DNA from: Mycolicibacterium wolinskyi
GTDB taxonomy: Bacteria; Actinomycetota; Actinomycetes; Mycobacteriales; Mycobacteriaceae
Length of the DNA: 64,000 bases
Assembly (NCBI RefSeq): GCF_002101965.1
Contig: NZ_LQQA01000015.1
Span: forward strand, 1 to 64,000
Direction: 5' to 3'
The translations under genes and the position numbers were made by a program. The notes beneath the pieces are model-generated. The model was given only the letters and a program-made list of their open reading frames with translations, was not told the DNA's origin and searched no databases. Within the stretch, counting starts at the first letter, position 1; every line of letters begins with the position of its first letter. Below, piece after piece: positions 1 to 9,274 of this stretch.

Positions 1-86
1 GCCTCCCAGAACCGCTCCCGCACCCAATCTGCCAACCCGCCGCCCGGCGGTACACCACGACCACGAAACCCCGTCTGCAAACCCAT
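1..86 (-). CDS. Start of an ORF cut by the window edge, possibly an IS30-like transposase N-terminus
   Basis: On the minus strand an ATG at 86-84 opens a frame that runs off the left end, giving about 28 residues that begin MGLQTGFRGRG and end near VRERFWE. The 'VRxRFWE' run resembles the beginning of actinobacterial IS30-type transposases, where it precedes the helix-turn-helix. That is family memory from a very short fragment, so the call is weak. It could also be a spurious reading frame. Confidence 0.25.
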   Translation of the reverse strand, partial: MGLQTGFRGRGVPPGGGLADWVRERFWE

Positions 87-90
87 AAAA

Positions 91-117
91 GCAACACCCT
101 TCGAATCACGGTGTTGC
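91..117. repeat. Short perfect hairpin, 8-bp arms
   Basis: GCAACACC (91-98) and GGTGTTGC (110-117) are perfect inverted arms around an 11-nt loop. The hairpin lies just upstream of the partial minus-strand frame at 1-86. It has no T-tract. It could be part of the upstream region or end of a mobile element, or a weak terminator. Confidence 0.4.
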
Positions 118-170
118 AGCCACCACTTGAGTCTGAGCCGCTGCGCGAGTACGAACCCGCACACTCGCGC

Positions 171-467
171 TCAGAACCTGTGTCGGTACTCGCGCAGCGG
201 CACCCGGCCGTCGGCCGCCAGGACACCTTCGGCGCGCAGTCGTTCCAGCTGACGGGTGGCCAGATGCGGGGCCGGTCGACCCGACGCGGTGATCACGCGG
301 TGCCAGGGCAGATCCGACGAATCCGTGCGCATGATCCAGCCGACGATCCGCGGGCTGGAAAGACCTGCCGCATCGGCGATGTCGCCGTACGTCGACACCC
401 GCCCCGCCGGGATCGCAGCGACCAGCCCGCGCACTGTCTCCACCTGTTCCTCGGTCACCGCGGGCAT
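171..467 (-). CDS. Alkyltransferase-like (ATL) protein, MGMT family without the acceptor Cys
   Basis: This 98-residue protein belongs to the O6-alkylguanine-DNA alkyltransferase family (DNA-binding domain only). The motif around residues 54-58 reads PWHRV where active alkyltransferases have PCHRV, so the alkyl-accepting Cys is replaced by Trp55. Members with this change (ATL proteins) bind O6-alkylguanine lesions and hand them to nucleotide excision repair; this is known of the family and not shown here. The ATG at 467 is chosen because it lies 2 nt after the stop of the upstream hydrolase gene, which implies one transcript. An upstream in-frame ATG at 539 would sit inside that gene. Cytosolic. 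Confidence 0.85.
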   Translation of the reverse strand: MPAVTEEQVETVRGLVAAIPAGRVSTYGDIADAAGLSSPRIVGWIMRTDSSDLPWHRVITASGRPAPHLATRQLERLRAEGVLAADGRVPLREYRHRF

Positions 468-469
468 GG

Positions 470-1243
470 CTACCCCAGCCGTTCCCGGATCAGCGCGGCC
501 GTGTCGGCCGGCTTCGCCACCGGCACCATGTGATCGCAATCCCAGTCCAGCAGCGTGAAATCCGCACCCAGATGCGCGGCCAGCCCGTCGATCAACGCTT
601 CCCGCGCGTACGGTGGGTCGGTGCGGGTCGCGCGCACCAAAGCGGTGGGGGTTCCCTTGCGCGGCAGGGCAACCGGCCTGGCGAGTTCGCTCCAGTAGGC
701 CATCATCGCCGGGATGCTGATGCGCCAGCCCCAGCGACCGCCGGGCAGCTCGACCAGATGCTCGTCGAGTTCACGCTCCAACTCGGCGGGCTCGACCTCA
801 CCCCACGAACCGTTGACCTTCTCGTCGCGTGCCTCGCCACGGTCCGGGTAATCCGGCGAGGCCATCATGTTGTCGGCGATGTCGCGCATCCATTCCCCGT
901 CGAGCTCGACCGCCGGATCCAACAACACCAGCCCACTGACGAGATCGGGGTGAGCGGCCGCCAGATTCAGTGCGACGGCACCGCCGAACGAATGCCCCAC
1001 GACGAGCGTCGGGCCGTCCAGCAGGCCCGACAGCGCCGCCACATTCGCGTCCAGCGTCCACGGCGCGGCCCACGACGACCGGCCATGCCCGATCAGATCG
1101 GGTGCGACGATCGAGAATTCGGCCAGGTGCCGGGTTGCCAGCGTCTTCCAGCGCCGGCCATGACCGGTCAACCCGTGAACGAGCAAGGCCTGTGGAGACC
1201 CCGGCGGGCCGAAACGGTGTATGTGCAAAACATCGGCTGACAC
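470..1243 (-). CDS. Alpha/beta-hydrolase fold protein
   Basis: The 257-residue protein has a complete alpha/beta-hydrolase plan. There is an oxyanion-hole motif HGLTGHGR (about 23-30), a nucleophile elbow GHSFGG with Ser85, and a late His in 'DCDHMVP' that fits the catalytic histidine. There is no signal peptide. The substrate cannot be told; small esters, lactones or epoxides are all possible. The start is a GTG at 1243, 55 bp upstream of and divergent from adnA. The ATL gene follows after 2 nt. Confidence 0.8.
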   Translation of the reverse strand: MSADVLHIHRFGPPGSPQALLVHGLTGHGRRWKTLATRHLAEFSIVAPDLIGHGRSSWAAPWTLDANVAALSGLLDGPTLVVGHSFGGAVALNLAAAHPDLVSGLVLLDPAVELDGEWMRDIADNMMASPDYPDRGEARDEKVNGSWGEVEPAELERELDEHLVELPGGRWGWRISIPAMMAYWSELARPVALPRKGTPTALVRATRTDPPYAREALIDGLAAHLGADFTLLDWDCDHMVPVAKPADTAALIRERLG

Positions 1244-1268
1244 CCTGTCGATGCTAGATAGCCGCTAC

Positions 1269-1298
1269 TTGTCGGTCCCTTCTGGTGTCATCCTTTCC
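1269..1298 (+). promoter_or_regulatory. RecA-NDp (PafBC)-type promoter at a leaderless adnA start
   Basis: TTGTCGG (1269-1275) is followed by TC, an 8-nt spacer, the hexamer TGTCAT (1286-1291) and 7 nt before the ATG at 1299. This matches the mycobacterial RecA-independent DNA-damage promoter consensus (TTGTCRGtg-N8-TAnnnT) except for one -10 position. It places the transcription start at or next to the ATG, so the mRNA would be leaderless. There is no Shine-Dalgarno sequence before 1299. Confidence 0.55.
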
Positions 1299-4200
1299 AT
1301 GACCGCACAACACGTCGAGTCCGTATCGCCGGCGGGCACTGCCCTGCTCGAATCGGGGCGCAGCGGTGTGGTGCGCCTGCTCGGCGGGCCCGGCACCGGC
1401 AAGAGCTCGCTGTTGCTGAGCACCGCTGTCGAGCACATCGTGGCGGGCACCGACCCGGAATCGGTTCTGCTGTTGACCGGTTCGGCCCGGCTGCGCACGG
1501 CCGCACGCGCCGCCATCACAGCACGACTGCTGGGCGCGGGCGAACAGGGCGTCGTGCGTGAGCCGCTGGTCCGCACGGTGCACTCGTACGCGTTCGCGGT
1601 GCTGCGGCTGGCCGCACAGCGCAACGGCGATCCGCCGCCCCGGTTGATCACGAGTGCCGAGCAGGACGGCATCATCCGCGAGCTGCTGGCCGGTGATCTC
1701 GAGGACGGCCCGAACTCGCCGGTCGGCTGGCCCGAGCAGCTGTGGCCCGCGCTGAGCACGGCGGGCTTCGCCACCGAGCTGCGCGACCTGATGGCGCGGT
1801 GCACCGAGCGCGGGGTGGATCCGATTGCCCTGCAACGCCTCGGCCGTGCCGCTCGGCGGCCGGAATGGCTGGCCGCGGGCCGGTTCGCCCAAGCCTACGA
1901 GCAGATCATGCTGCTGCGCTCCGCGGTGGGAATGGCCGCCCCTCAGGCCACCGTGCCCGCCTTGGGAGCCGCCGAGCTCGTCGGCGCCGCCTTGGAGGCG
2001 CTGGGCACCGACGCCGAGCTGCTGTCCGCCGAACGTGCCCGCATCAAGCTGCTGTTGGTCGACGACGCGCAGCACCTCGATCCACAGGCCGCCCTTCTCG
2101 TTCGGGTTCTGGCGGCAGGCGCCGGCCTCACCGTCATCGCAGGCGACCCCGACCAATCCGTATTCGGTTACCGCGGTGCCGATCCGGTGCTGTTGCGCGA
2201 CGACACCCACCCGGCCATCACCCTCACCGAATCGCACCGCTGCGCGCCCGCGATCGCGTCGGCCATCTCCGGGCTCGCGCAGCGGTTGCCCGGTGTCGGC
2301 GCCACCCGGGCACTGACCGGAAACCCAGAAACCGATGGCACGGTGAGCATGCGGCTGGCCGCGTCCCCGCATGCCGAAGGCGCGCTGATCGCCGATGCCC
2401 TGCGCCGTGCGCATCTGGTCGACGGGGTGCCCTGGTCGCAGATGGCCGTCATCGTCCGATCGGTACCGCGTGCCGGCGCCTCGCTCGCGCGTGCCCTGAC
2501 CGCGGCGGGAGTGCCCGTGCAGGAACGGGCCACCGGTGTGCCGCTCGCGCATCAGCCCGCCGTCGCGGCGATGCTGACGGTGCTCAGCGCCACCGCGGCA
2601 GGCGGCCTGGACGCCGACGGCGCGCTGAATCTGCTCACCGGGCCCATCGGCCGGGTCGATCCGGTGACGCTGCGCCAACTGCGCCGGGCGCTGCGGCGCG
2701 CCGACGGCTCAACGCCGCCAAAGGATTTCGGCCAGTTGCTGATCGAGGCGATCGATGCCGATCCGGACGGGTTGTCGGCCGAGCTGCTGCGGCCGTTGCG
2801 GCGGCTGCGTTCGGTACTGACCGCCGCACGCCGCAGCGCGGCCGACGGCGCCGATCCTCGGTTCACACTGTGGCAGGCCTGGCACGCAAGTGGATTGCAG
2901 CGTCGGTGGCTGGCGGCCAGTGAGCGCGGGGGAAGTACGGCCGTGCAGGCCGATCGCGACCTGGACGCGGTGACAGCCCTGTTCGACGTCACCGACCAGT
3001 ACGTGAACCGGACCGCGGGGGCCTCGCTGGGCGGCTTGGTCGACCACGTGACACGTCTCGGCGCTCCGGCAGGTGACGACACGCGTCAGGACTATGCGGT
3101 CGCGGTCCTCAGTGCGCACGCCGCGCTCGGCGGCGAGTGGGAGTTCGTGGTCATCGCCGGTGTGCAGGAAGGATTGTGGCCCAACACCGTTCCCCGCGGC
3201 GGCGTGCTCGGCACCCAGCACCTGGTGGATGTGCTCGACGGAGTGGCGACGCCGGCGGATCGCGCGGTGTCGACGCGGGCGCCGCTGCTGGCCGAGGAGC
3301 GGCGACTGCTGATGGCGGCGATGGGCCGCGCCCGCAGCCGCCTGTTGGTCACCGCGGTCGACAGCGACGCCGGTGACGAATCCTTGCTGCCCTCGCCGTT
3401 CTGCACCGAATTGGCCGAGCTGGCCACCGAGCCGGTGCCCCAGCCGCCGTTGATCGCGCCCCGCGTGCTGGCGCCCTCGGCGCTGGTCGGCCGGCTGCGG
3501 GCGGTGGTCTGCGCTCCCGCAGGCGCGGTCGACGACGATTCGCGGGCCTGCGCGGCAACACAATTGGCCCGGCTGGCCGCAGCGGGCGTGCCCGGCGCCG
3601 ACCCGGCCCAATGGCACGCGATGACTCCGCTGTCCACCGAGGAGCCGTTGTGGTCGGAAACGGATGGCGCGGTCGCGCCCGTTGTCTCGCTGTCGCCGTC
3701 GACGTTGCAGATGCTCACCGACTGCCCGTTGCGCTGGCTGCTCGAACGTCATGGCGGCAGCGACGGCCGCGATGTGCGGTCCACGGTGGGGTCACTGTTG
3801 CACGCGCTCGTCGCCGACTCGCACAAAACCGAGAGTCAACTGGTCAACGAGCTCGAAAAGGTATGGAGCCAGCTGCCTTACGAGGCGCAGTGGTATTCGG
3901 ACAACGAGCTGGAGCGCCACCGCGCGATGCTCGAGACGTTCACCCGCTGGCGCGCCGAGACCCGGCGTGAGCTCACCGAGGTCGGCACCGAGATCGACGT
4001 CGACGGTGTCATCGTCGAGCCGGAGGATGGCGCGCCCGGAGTCCGGGTGCGGGGCCGGCTCGATCGCCTCGAACGCGACGAGGCGGGTCGGCTCGTGGTG
4101 GTCGATCTCAAGACCGGCAAGAGCCCGGTGACCAAGGACGACGCGCAGAGTCATGCGCAGCTGGCCATGTATCAGCTCGCCGTGGCAGCCGGGCTGCTAT

Positions 4201-4442
4201 CCGACGGGGACGAGCCGGGCGGTGGGCGATTGGTCTACCTCGGTAAGGCCGGTGCCGCCGGCGCGACCGAACGTGAGCAGGACCCGATGGCACCCGCGAC
4301 CCGGACCGAGTGGTTGGAGTCGGTACGGCAGGCGGCTTCCGCGACGGCGGGCCCGCAGTTCCTCGCGCGCGTCAACGACGGCTGCTCGAACTGCCCGGTG
4401 CGGTCGAGCTGCCCGGCACAATCTGGGGAAGGACGGTCATGA
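1299..4442 (+). CDS. adnA: AdnA, subunit of the AdnAB helicase-nuclease
   Basis: AdnA (1047 aa) pairs with AdnB to resect double-strand DNA breaks in mycobacteria. The N-terminal half is a UvrD-like motor with Walker A GGPGTGKS (29-36). The C-terminal half is a RecB/AddB-like nuclease with the catalytic run VVDLKTGK (Asp936, Lys938). Cys809 in 'DCPLRW' and Cys1029, Cys1032, Cys1038 near the end form the C...CxxCx5C pattern of the AddB-type Fe-S nuclease. The ATG at 1299 is preferred over 1221 because a damage-type promoter ends 7 nt before it, and 1221 lies inside the divergent hydrolase gene. The gene overlaps adnB by ATGA. The product acts on chromosome ends in the cytosol. Confidence 0.93.
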   Translation: MTAQHVESVSPAGTALLESGRSGVVRLLGGPGTGKSSLLLSTAVEHIVAGTDPESVLLLTGSARLRTAARAAITARLLGAGEQGVVREPLVRTVHSYAFAVLRLAAQRNGDPPPRLITSAEQDGIIRELLAGDLEDGPNSPVGWPEQLWPALSTAGFATELRDLMARCTERGVDPIALQRLGRAARRPEWLAAGRFAQAYEQIMLLRSAVGMAAPQATVPALGAAELVGAALEALGTDAELLSAERARIKLLLVDDAQHLDPQAALLVRVLAAGAGLTVIAGDPDQSVFGYRGADPVLLRDDTHPAITLTESHRCAPAIASAISGLAQRLPGVGATRALTGNPETDGTVSMRLAASPHAEGALIADALRRAHLVDGVPWSQMAVIVRSVPRAGASLARALTAAGVPVQERATGVPLAHQPAVAAMLTVLSATAAGGLDADGALNLLTGPIGRVDPVTLRQLRRALRRADGSTPPKDFGQLLIEAIDADPDGLSAELLRPLRRLRSVLTAARRSAADGADPRFTLWQAWHASGLQRRWLAASERGGSTAVQADRDLDAVTALFDVTDQYVNRTAGASLGGLVDHVTRLGAPAGDDTRQDYAVAVLSAHAALGGEWEFVVIAGVQEGLWPNTVPRGGVLGTQHLVDVLDGVATPADRAVSTRAPLLAEERRLLMAAMGRARSRLLVTAVDSDAGDESLLPSPFCTELAELATEPVPQPPLIAPRVLAPSALVGRLRAVVCAPAGAVDDDSRACAATQLARLAAAGVPGADPAQWHAMTPLSTEEPLWSETDGAVAPVVSLSPSTLQMLTDCPLRWLLERHGGSDGRDVRSTVGSLLHALVADSHKTESQLVNELEKVWSQLPYEAQWYSDNELERHRAMLETFTRWRAETRRELTEVGTEIDVDGVIVEPEDGAPGVRVRGRLDRLERDEAGRLVVVDLKTGKSPVTKDDAQSHAQLAMYQLAVAAGLLSDGDEPGGGRLVYLGKAGAAGATEREQDPMAPATRTEWLESVRQAASATAGPQFLARVNDGCSNCPVRSSCPAQSGEGRS

Positions 4443-7400
4443 CCGCTGCGATCTCCGCGCCGGCCGGCGCTCGGTACAGCCCGGCCGAATTGTCCAAAGC
4501 GCTGGGCCTTTTCCCGCCCACCGACGAGCAGGCCGCCGTGATCGCCGCGCCGCCAGGCCCGCTCGTGGTGATCGCCGGTGCCGGGGCAGGCAAGACCGAG
4601 ACGATGGCGGCGCGCGTCGTCTGGCTGGTCGCCAACGGGTTCGCCACGCCGTCGCAGGTGCTCGGCCTGACGTTCACGCGCAAGGCGGCGGGGCAGTTGC
4701 TGCGCCGGGTCCGGACGCGGCTGGCCCGGCTGGCCGGCGCGGGGCTGGCGCCGGTGTCCGGCGTCGCCGACGAAGCCGCTGAGTCCGTGACAGTCGGCAC
4801 CTACCATGCGTTCGCCGGCACGCTGCTGCGCGAGCACGGCCTGCTGTTGCCGGTCGAGCCGGATACCCGCCTACTGAGCGAGACCGAGCTGTGGCAGCTG
4901 GCCTTCGAGGTGGTGTGCGCACATCCGGGCGAGCTCGCCACCGACAAGACTCCCGCGGCGGTCACGGCGATGGTGTTGCGGCTGGCCGGCGCGCTGGCAG
5001 AGCATCTGGTCGACACCGACCAGCTCCGCGACACGCACGTCGAACTCGAACGGCTCGTGCACACCCTTCCCGCCGGGCCGTACCAGCGCGACCGCGGGCC
5101 GAGCCAGTGGCTGCTGAAGATGTTGGCCACTCAGACCGAACGCACCGAGCTGGTGCCGTTGATCGACGCTCTGCATGAGCGGATGCGCGCCGACAAGGTG
5201 ATGGATTTCGGGATGCAGATGGCGGCCGCGGCCCAGCTGGCGGCGCGATTCCCGCAGGTCGGCGAGCAGCTGCGCGAGCGTTACCGGGTGGTGCTGCTCG
5301 ATGAATACCAGGACACCGGTCACGCCCAGCGGGTGGCGTTGTCGGCCCTGTTCGGCGGCGGGGCCGACGACGGCTTGGCGCTGACTGCCGTGGGCGATCC
5401 GATCCAGTCGATCTACGGCTGGCGCGGTGCGTCGGCGACGAATCTGCCGCGGTTCACCACCGATTTCCCGTACTCCGACGGCACCCCCGCGCCCACGCTC
5501 GAACTGCGTACGAGTTGGCGCAATCCGCCGAGCACTCTGCATGTGGCGAACGCGGTGTCGGCCGAGGCGCGGCAGCGCTCGGTCGCGGTGCGCGCGCTGC
5601 TGCCCCGTCCCGACGCCGACCCGGGCACGATCCGGTGTGCGCTGCTGTCCGACGTTGTGTCCGAACGTGATTGGGTGGCCGACCACCTGGCGCGGATCTA
5701 TCACGACGCCACCGGTCGCGGCGTCGCCGCGCCGACCGCGGCGGTGTTGGTGCGGCGCAACGCCGACGCCGCGCCGATGGCTGCTGCGCTCACCGCTCGC
5801 GGCGTGCCGGTCGAGGTGGTCGGCGTGGCGGGCCTCTTGGCGGTGCCCGAGGTCGCCGATCTGGTGGCCATGCTGCGGCTCGTGGCAGATCCGACTGCGG
5901 GGTCGGCCGTCATGCGTGTTCTCACCGGACCGCGGTGGCGGTTCGGAGCCCGCGACATCGCGGCGTTGTGGCGGCGCGCGGTCGAACTCGACGACCGGCA
6001 GGCGGGGGAGCTGAGCACCGCCGACATCGTCGCGCAGGCCGCGCCCGACGCCGACGCGGCCTGCCTGGCCGATGCGATCTGCGATCCCGGTGCGCCCGAA
6101 CAGTATTCGGCCACCGGTTATCAGCGCATCGTGGCGCTGAGCCGGGAGCTGACCATACTGCGCGCGCACCTGAGCCATCCGCTGCCCGAACTGGTCGCCG
6201 AGGTTCGACGGGTCCTCGGCCTCGACGCCGAAGCGCGCGCGGCCCGGCCCGTGACGTCGGGATGGGCCGGCACCGAGCACCTCGACCGGTTCGGCGATCT
6301 GGTGGCGGATTTCGCCAGCAGGCCCAGCGCTTCGGTGCTGGCATTGCTGGCCTATCTGGACGCCGCGATGGAGGTGGAGAACGGTCTGGCCCCCGCCGAA
6401 CTGACCGTCTCGCACGACCGCGTGCAGATCCTCACCGTGCACGCCGCCAAAGGGCTCGAGTGGCAAGTGGTCGCGGTGCCGCACCTGAGTGGCCGGGTGT
6501 TTCCGTCGACGGCGCAGGCCCGGACGTGGCTGACCGATGCCGCGGATCTGCCGCCGCTGCTGCGCGGGGACCGGGCAACAGTCTCCGAGATCGGTGTGCC
6601 GGTACTCGACACCTCGGACGTCAACGACCGGAAGATCTTGTCGGACAAGATTTCCGATCACAAGCGCAGTCTCGATCAGCGTCGCGTCGACGAGGAGCGC
6701 CGGCTGCTCTATGTCGCGATCACCCGCGCCGAGGACACCCTGCTGCTGTCGGGTCATCACTGGGGTGCGACCGAGAGCAAGCCCCGCGGGCCCTCGGAGT
6801 TCCTGTGCGAGCTCAAGGCCATCATCGACGAGGCCGCCGCCGAAGGGCTGCCGTGCGGCGAGATCGAGCACTGGGCGGCCGATCCGGCAGCCGGTGAGCA
6901 GAACCCGTTGCGCGACAAGGCTGTCGAAGCGATGTGGCCGGCCGTGGCCGCCAATGGCGCGGATGTCGGCGGCGGCGCCGAGCTGGTGACCCGCGCGATG
7001 GCCGGTGACCTCGAGTCAGGCGCCGACCGCGAAGACTGGGCCGCCGACGTCGACGCGTTGCTGGCCGAGCGCGACCGCGGGCCGCAGTCCGTCGTGGCGG
7101 AACTGCCCGGTCAACTGTCGGTCAGCACCCTGGTCGAGCTGAGCCGTGACCCCAAGGCGGCGCGGGAGCGGCTACGTCGGCGGCTACCCCAACGGCCCGA
7201 TCCGCACGCCTTGCTGGGCACCGCATTCCACGAGTGGGTGCAGCGGTTCTTCCACGCCGAGCGGTTGTTCGACCTCGACGATCTACCGGGCGCGGTGGAC
7301 AGCGACAGCGGACGGGCGTGCGCCGAGGACCTCGCCGATCTGCAGGACGCGTTCGTCAAGTCTCGCTGGGCGGCGCGCACACCGGTCGAGGTGGAGGTTC

Positions 7401-7714
7401 CGTTCGACATGGTGATCGGGGAGACCCGCAAGACCATCGTGCGCGGCCGCATCGATGCCGTGTTCACCGAGCCCGACGGCACCACGACGGTGGTGGACTG
7501 GAAGACCGGCGAACCTCCGGCCACTCCAGAAGCGATGGCACAGGCCGCTATTCAGCTCGCGGTGTACCGGCTGGCATGGGCCGCGCTGCGGGGTTGCCCG
7601 CCGGAATCGGTGCGGGCGGCGTTCCACTACGTGCGTTCCGGCCAGACCGTCAGTCCCGACTCGCTGCCCGGCCCGGACGAACTGGAGGCACTGTTGGCCG
7701 AGCAGCCGGAGTAG
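4439..7714 (+). CDS. adnB: AdnB, subunit of the AdnAB helicase-nuclease
   Basis: The protein has 1091 residues. A Q-motif (PTDEQ, about 27-31) and Walker A GAGAGKTE (about 47-54) open a UvrD-family motor, followed by motif II 'LLDEYQDT' and motif III 'GDPIQSIYGWRGA'. Further on, '[10 protein letters not shown]' and '[13 protein letters not shown]' are motifs V and VI. The C-terminal nuclease has VVDWKTGE with Asp1020, the DxK catalytic motif of RecB-type nucleases. The start ATG at 4439 overlaps the adnA stop, so translation is coupled and the two subunits are made together. Unlike AdnA there is no obvious C-terminal Fe-S cysteine cluster. Confidence 0.94.
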   Translation: MTAAISAPAGARYSPAELSKALGLFPPTDEQAAVIAAPPGPLVVIAGAGAGKTETMAARVVWLVANGFATPSQVLGLTFTRKAAGQLLRRVRTRLARLAGAGLAPVSGVADEAAESVTVGTYHAFAGTLLREHGLLLPVEPDTRLLSETELWQLAFEVVCAHPGELATDKTPAAVTAMVLRLAGALAEHLVDTDQLRDTHVELERLVHTLPAGPYQRDRGPSQWLLKMLATQTERTELVPLIDALHERMRADKVMDFGMQMAAAAQLAARFPQVGEQLRERYRVVLLDEYQDTGHAQRVALSALFGGGADDGLALTAVGDPIQSIYGWRGASATNLPRFTTDFPYSDGTPAPTLELRTSWRNPPSTLHVANAVSAEARQRSVAVRALLPRPDADPGTIRCALLSDVVSERDWVADHLARIYHDATGRGVAAPTAAVLVRRNADAAPMAAALTARGVPVEVVGVAGLLAVPEVADLVAMLRLVADPTAGSAVMRVLTGPRWRFGARDIAALWRRAVELDDRQAGELSTADIVAQAAPDADAACLADAICDPGAPEQYSATGYQRIVALSRELTILRAHLSHPLPELVAEVRRVLGLDAEARAARPVTSGWAGTEHLDRFGDLVADFASRPSASVLALLAYLDAAMEVENGLAPAELTVSHDRVQILTVHAAKGLEWQVVAVPHLSGRVFPSTAQARTWLTDAADLPPLLRGDRATVSEIGVPVLDTSDVNDRKILSDKISDHKRSLDQRRVDEERRLLYVAITRAEDTLLLSGHHWGATESKPRGPSEFLCELKAIIDEAAAEGLPCGEIEHWAADPAAGEQNPLRDKAVEAMWPAVAANGADVGGGAELVTRAMAGDLESGADREDWAADVDALLAERDRGPQSVVAELPGQLSVSTLVELSRDPKAARERLRRRLPQRPDPHALLGTAFHEWVQRFFHAERLFDLDDLPGAVDSDSGRACAEDLADLQDAFVKSRWAARTPVEVEVPFDMVIGETRKTIVRGRIDAVFTEPDGTTTVVDWKTGEPPATPEAMAQAAIQLAVYRLAWAALRGCPPESVRAAFHYVRSGQTVSPDSLPGPDELEALLAEQPE

Positions 7715-7720
7715 GTCCGC

Positions 7721-8110
7721 TCAGGAGTTGCGATAGACCTTGAGTGCCGTGGTGATCATCGGGATCTGCAGCGGCAGCCGGGCGATCGCGCCGATGCGCA
7801 TCGGCCACGGCTTGTCCCACCACAGCCGCACCATGTTGACGTTGCCCGGGAACACCGCGACGAACAGGGCCACGGCGGCCAGCGCCCCCAGTCGGCGAGT
7901 GCGTGGCGCGGCCAGCAGTGCACCCGTGGCCAGTTCGCCGACGCCCGAGGCGTACGTGTAGAACCGGGCACTGCCGGGCAGCTCGGCCGGGATGATGGAG
8001 TCGAACGGTTTTGGTGCGACGAAGTGCAGAACTCCCATGCCGAGCAGAAGCCCGGAGAGTCGGCGCGCGGTCGGTGCCACGGAGATCTGCTGAGGCGAAG
8101 GTGCGGTCAT
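7721..8110 (-). CDS. Small DoxX-like membrane protein
   Basis: This 129-residue protein has several hydrophobic segments (about 16-32, 48-66, 73-90 and 105-122). It carries the 'GxLHFVAPKPFDSIIPAELPG' type of motif seen in DoxX-like four-helix membrane proteins of actinobacteria. The ATG is at 8110; upstream in-frame codons belong to the antisense of the K+ channel gene. It is convergent with adnB (6-nt gap) and divergent from the channel gene. No enzymatic role can be assigned from the sequence. Confidence 0.7.
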   Translation of the reverse strand: MTAPSPQQISVAPTARRLSGLLLGMGVLHFVAPKPFDSIIPAELPGSARFYTYASGVGELATGALLAAPRTRRLGALAAVALFVAVFPGNVNMVRLWWDKPWPMRIGAIARLPLQIPMITTALKVYRNS

Positions 8111-8179
8111 GGTTACATTGTGGCGTGCGTCTGCTCGGACCGATCCCGGCGCTATCCGGGTCCTGGGTGAATAGTTCGC

Positions 8180-9274
8180 GTGGCTAAAGGCAGGCTGCGG
8201 CGCCGGCTCGCCGCCATCGACCCCAACCTGACCTCGCGGCCGGACGCCGCGCTCGTCGACGTGCTGCGGATTCCCGAGCCGTTCGTCAGCCCGGGGCGCA
8301 AGATCGCGATGCGTGTCATGTATGCGCTGGGGGCGCTGTTCGCCGCCGTCTTGATCGTCTACCTCGACCGGCACGGCTACCGCGACATCGAAAGCGCGCC
8401 GGACGAGAACAACCCGCTGTCGTTCCTGGACTGCCTCTACTACGCGACCGTGTCGCTGTCGACGACCGGCTACGGCGACATCACGCCCTACACCGAGTCG
8501 GCGCGGCTGGTCAACGTCCTCGTGATCACGCCGCTGCGGGTGGCTTTCCTGATCGTCCTCATCGGTACCACGGTGGAAACGCTGACCACCCAGTCGCGGC
8601 AGGCGCTGAAGATCCAGCGATGGAGGAGCAGAGTGCGTAACCACACCGTCGTCATCGGATACGGCACCAAGGGCCGCACCGCGGTCGCCGCCATGGTCGG
8701 TGACGAGGTTGCGCCGGCCGACATCGTCGTCGTCGACGAAAGCCTTTCTGCGCTGGAACGCGCCCGCAGCGCCGGACTGGTCACCGTGCACGGAGACGCC
8801 ACCAAGTCCGACATCCTGCGGTTGGCCAGTGCCCAGCACGCGAAGGCGATCATCGTCGCGACCGACGACGATGCGAGCGCCGTCCTGGTGACGCTGACCG
8901 CGCGCGAACTCGCCCCGAAAGCCAAGATCATCGCCGCGGCGCGCGAAGCCGAGAACCAGCATCTGCTCAGACAGTCCGGCGCCGATTCCACCGTGGTGTC
9001 CTCCGAGACGGCCGGCCGCCTGCTGGGTATCGCGACCCAGACGCCCAGCGTGGTGGAGATGATGGAAGATCTGCTGACGCCCGACGCCGGGTTCGCCATC
9101 GCCGAACGTGAGGTCAGCCCGAAGGAGGAGGGCGGCTCACCGCGGCACCTGCACGACATCGTGCTCGGCGTGGTCCGCGAAGGCCGCCTGGTCCGGGTCG
9201 ACGCGCCGGAGGTGGATGCCTTGGAGGCTGGGGACCGGTTGCTCTACATCCGCAGTGCGGACGCCGAACGATGA
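8180..9274 (+). CDS. Two-TM potassium channel with cytoplasmic RCK (TrkA-N) domain
   Basis: The 364-residue protein has TM1 (about 49-70), a pore loop with the K+ selectivity filter TTGYGD (95-100), TM2 (about 113-133) and a Rossmann RCK domain starting at 'HTVVIGYGTKGRTA'. A TrkA-C-like tail follows. This architecture is that of MthK-like, ligand-gated K+ channels in the inner membrane. The GTG start at 8180 keeps the short basic N-terminus. The stop overlaps the nudC ATG (ATGA). K+ homeostasis is the likely role; the gating ligand is unknown. Confidence 0.88.
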   Translation: MAKGRLRRRLAAIDPNLTSRPDAALVDVLRIPEPFVSPGRKIAMRVMYALGALFAAVLIVYLDRHGYRDIESAPDENNPLSFLDCLYYATVSLSTTGYGDITPYTESARLVNVLVITPLRVAFLIVLIGTTVETLTTQSRQALKIQRWRSRVRNHTVVIGYGTKGRTAVAAMVGDEVAPADIVVVDESLSALERARSAGLVTVHGDATKSDILRLASAQHAKAIIVATDDDASAVLVTLTARELAPKAKIIAAAREAENQHLLRQSGADSTVVSSETAGRLLGIATQTPSVVEMMEDLLTPDAGFAIAEREVSPKEEGGSPRHLHDIVLGVVREGRLVRVDAPEVDALEAGDRLLYIRSADAER

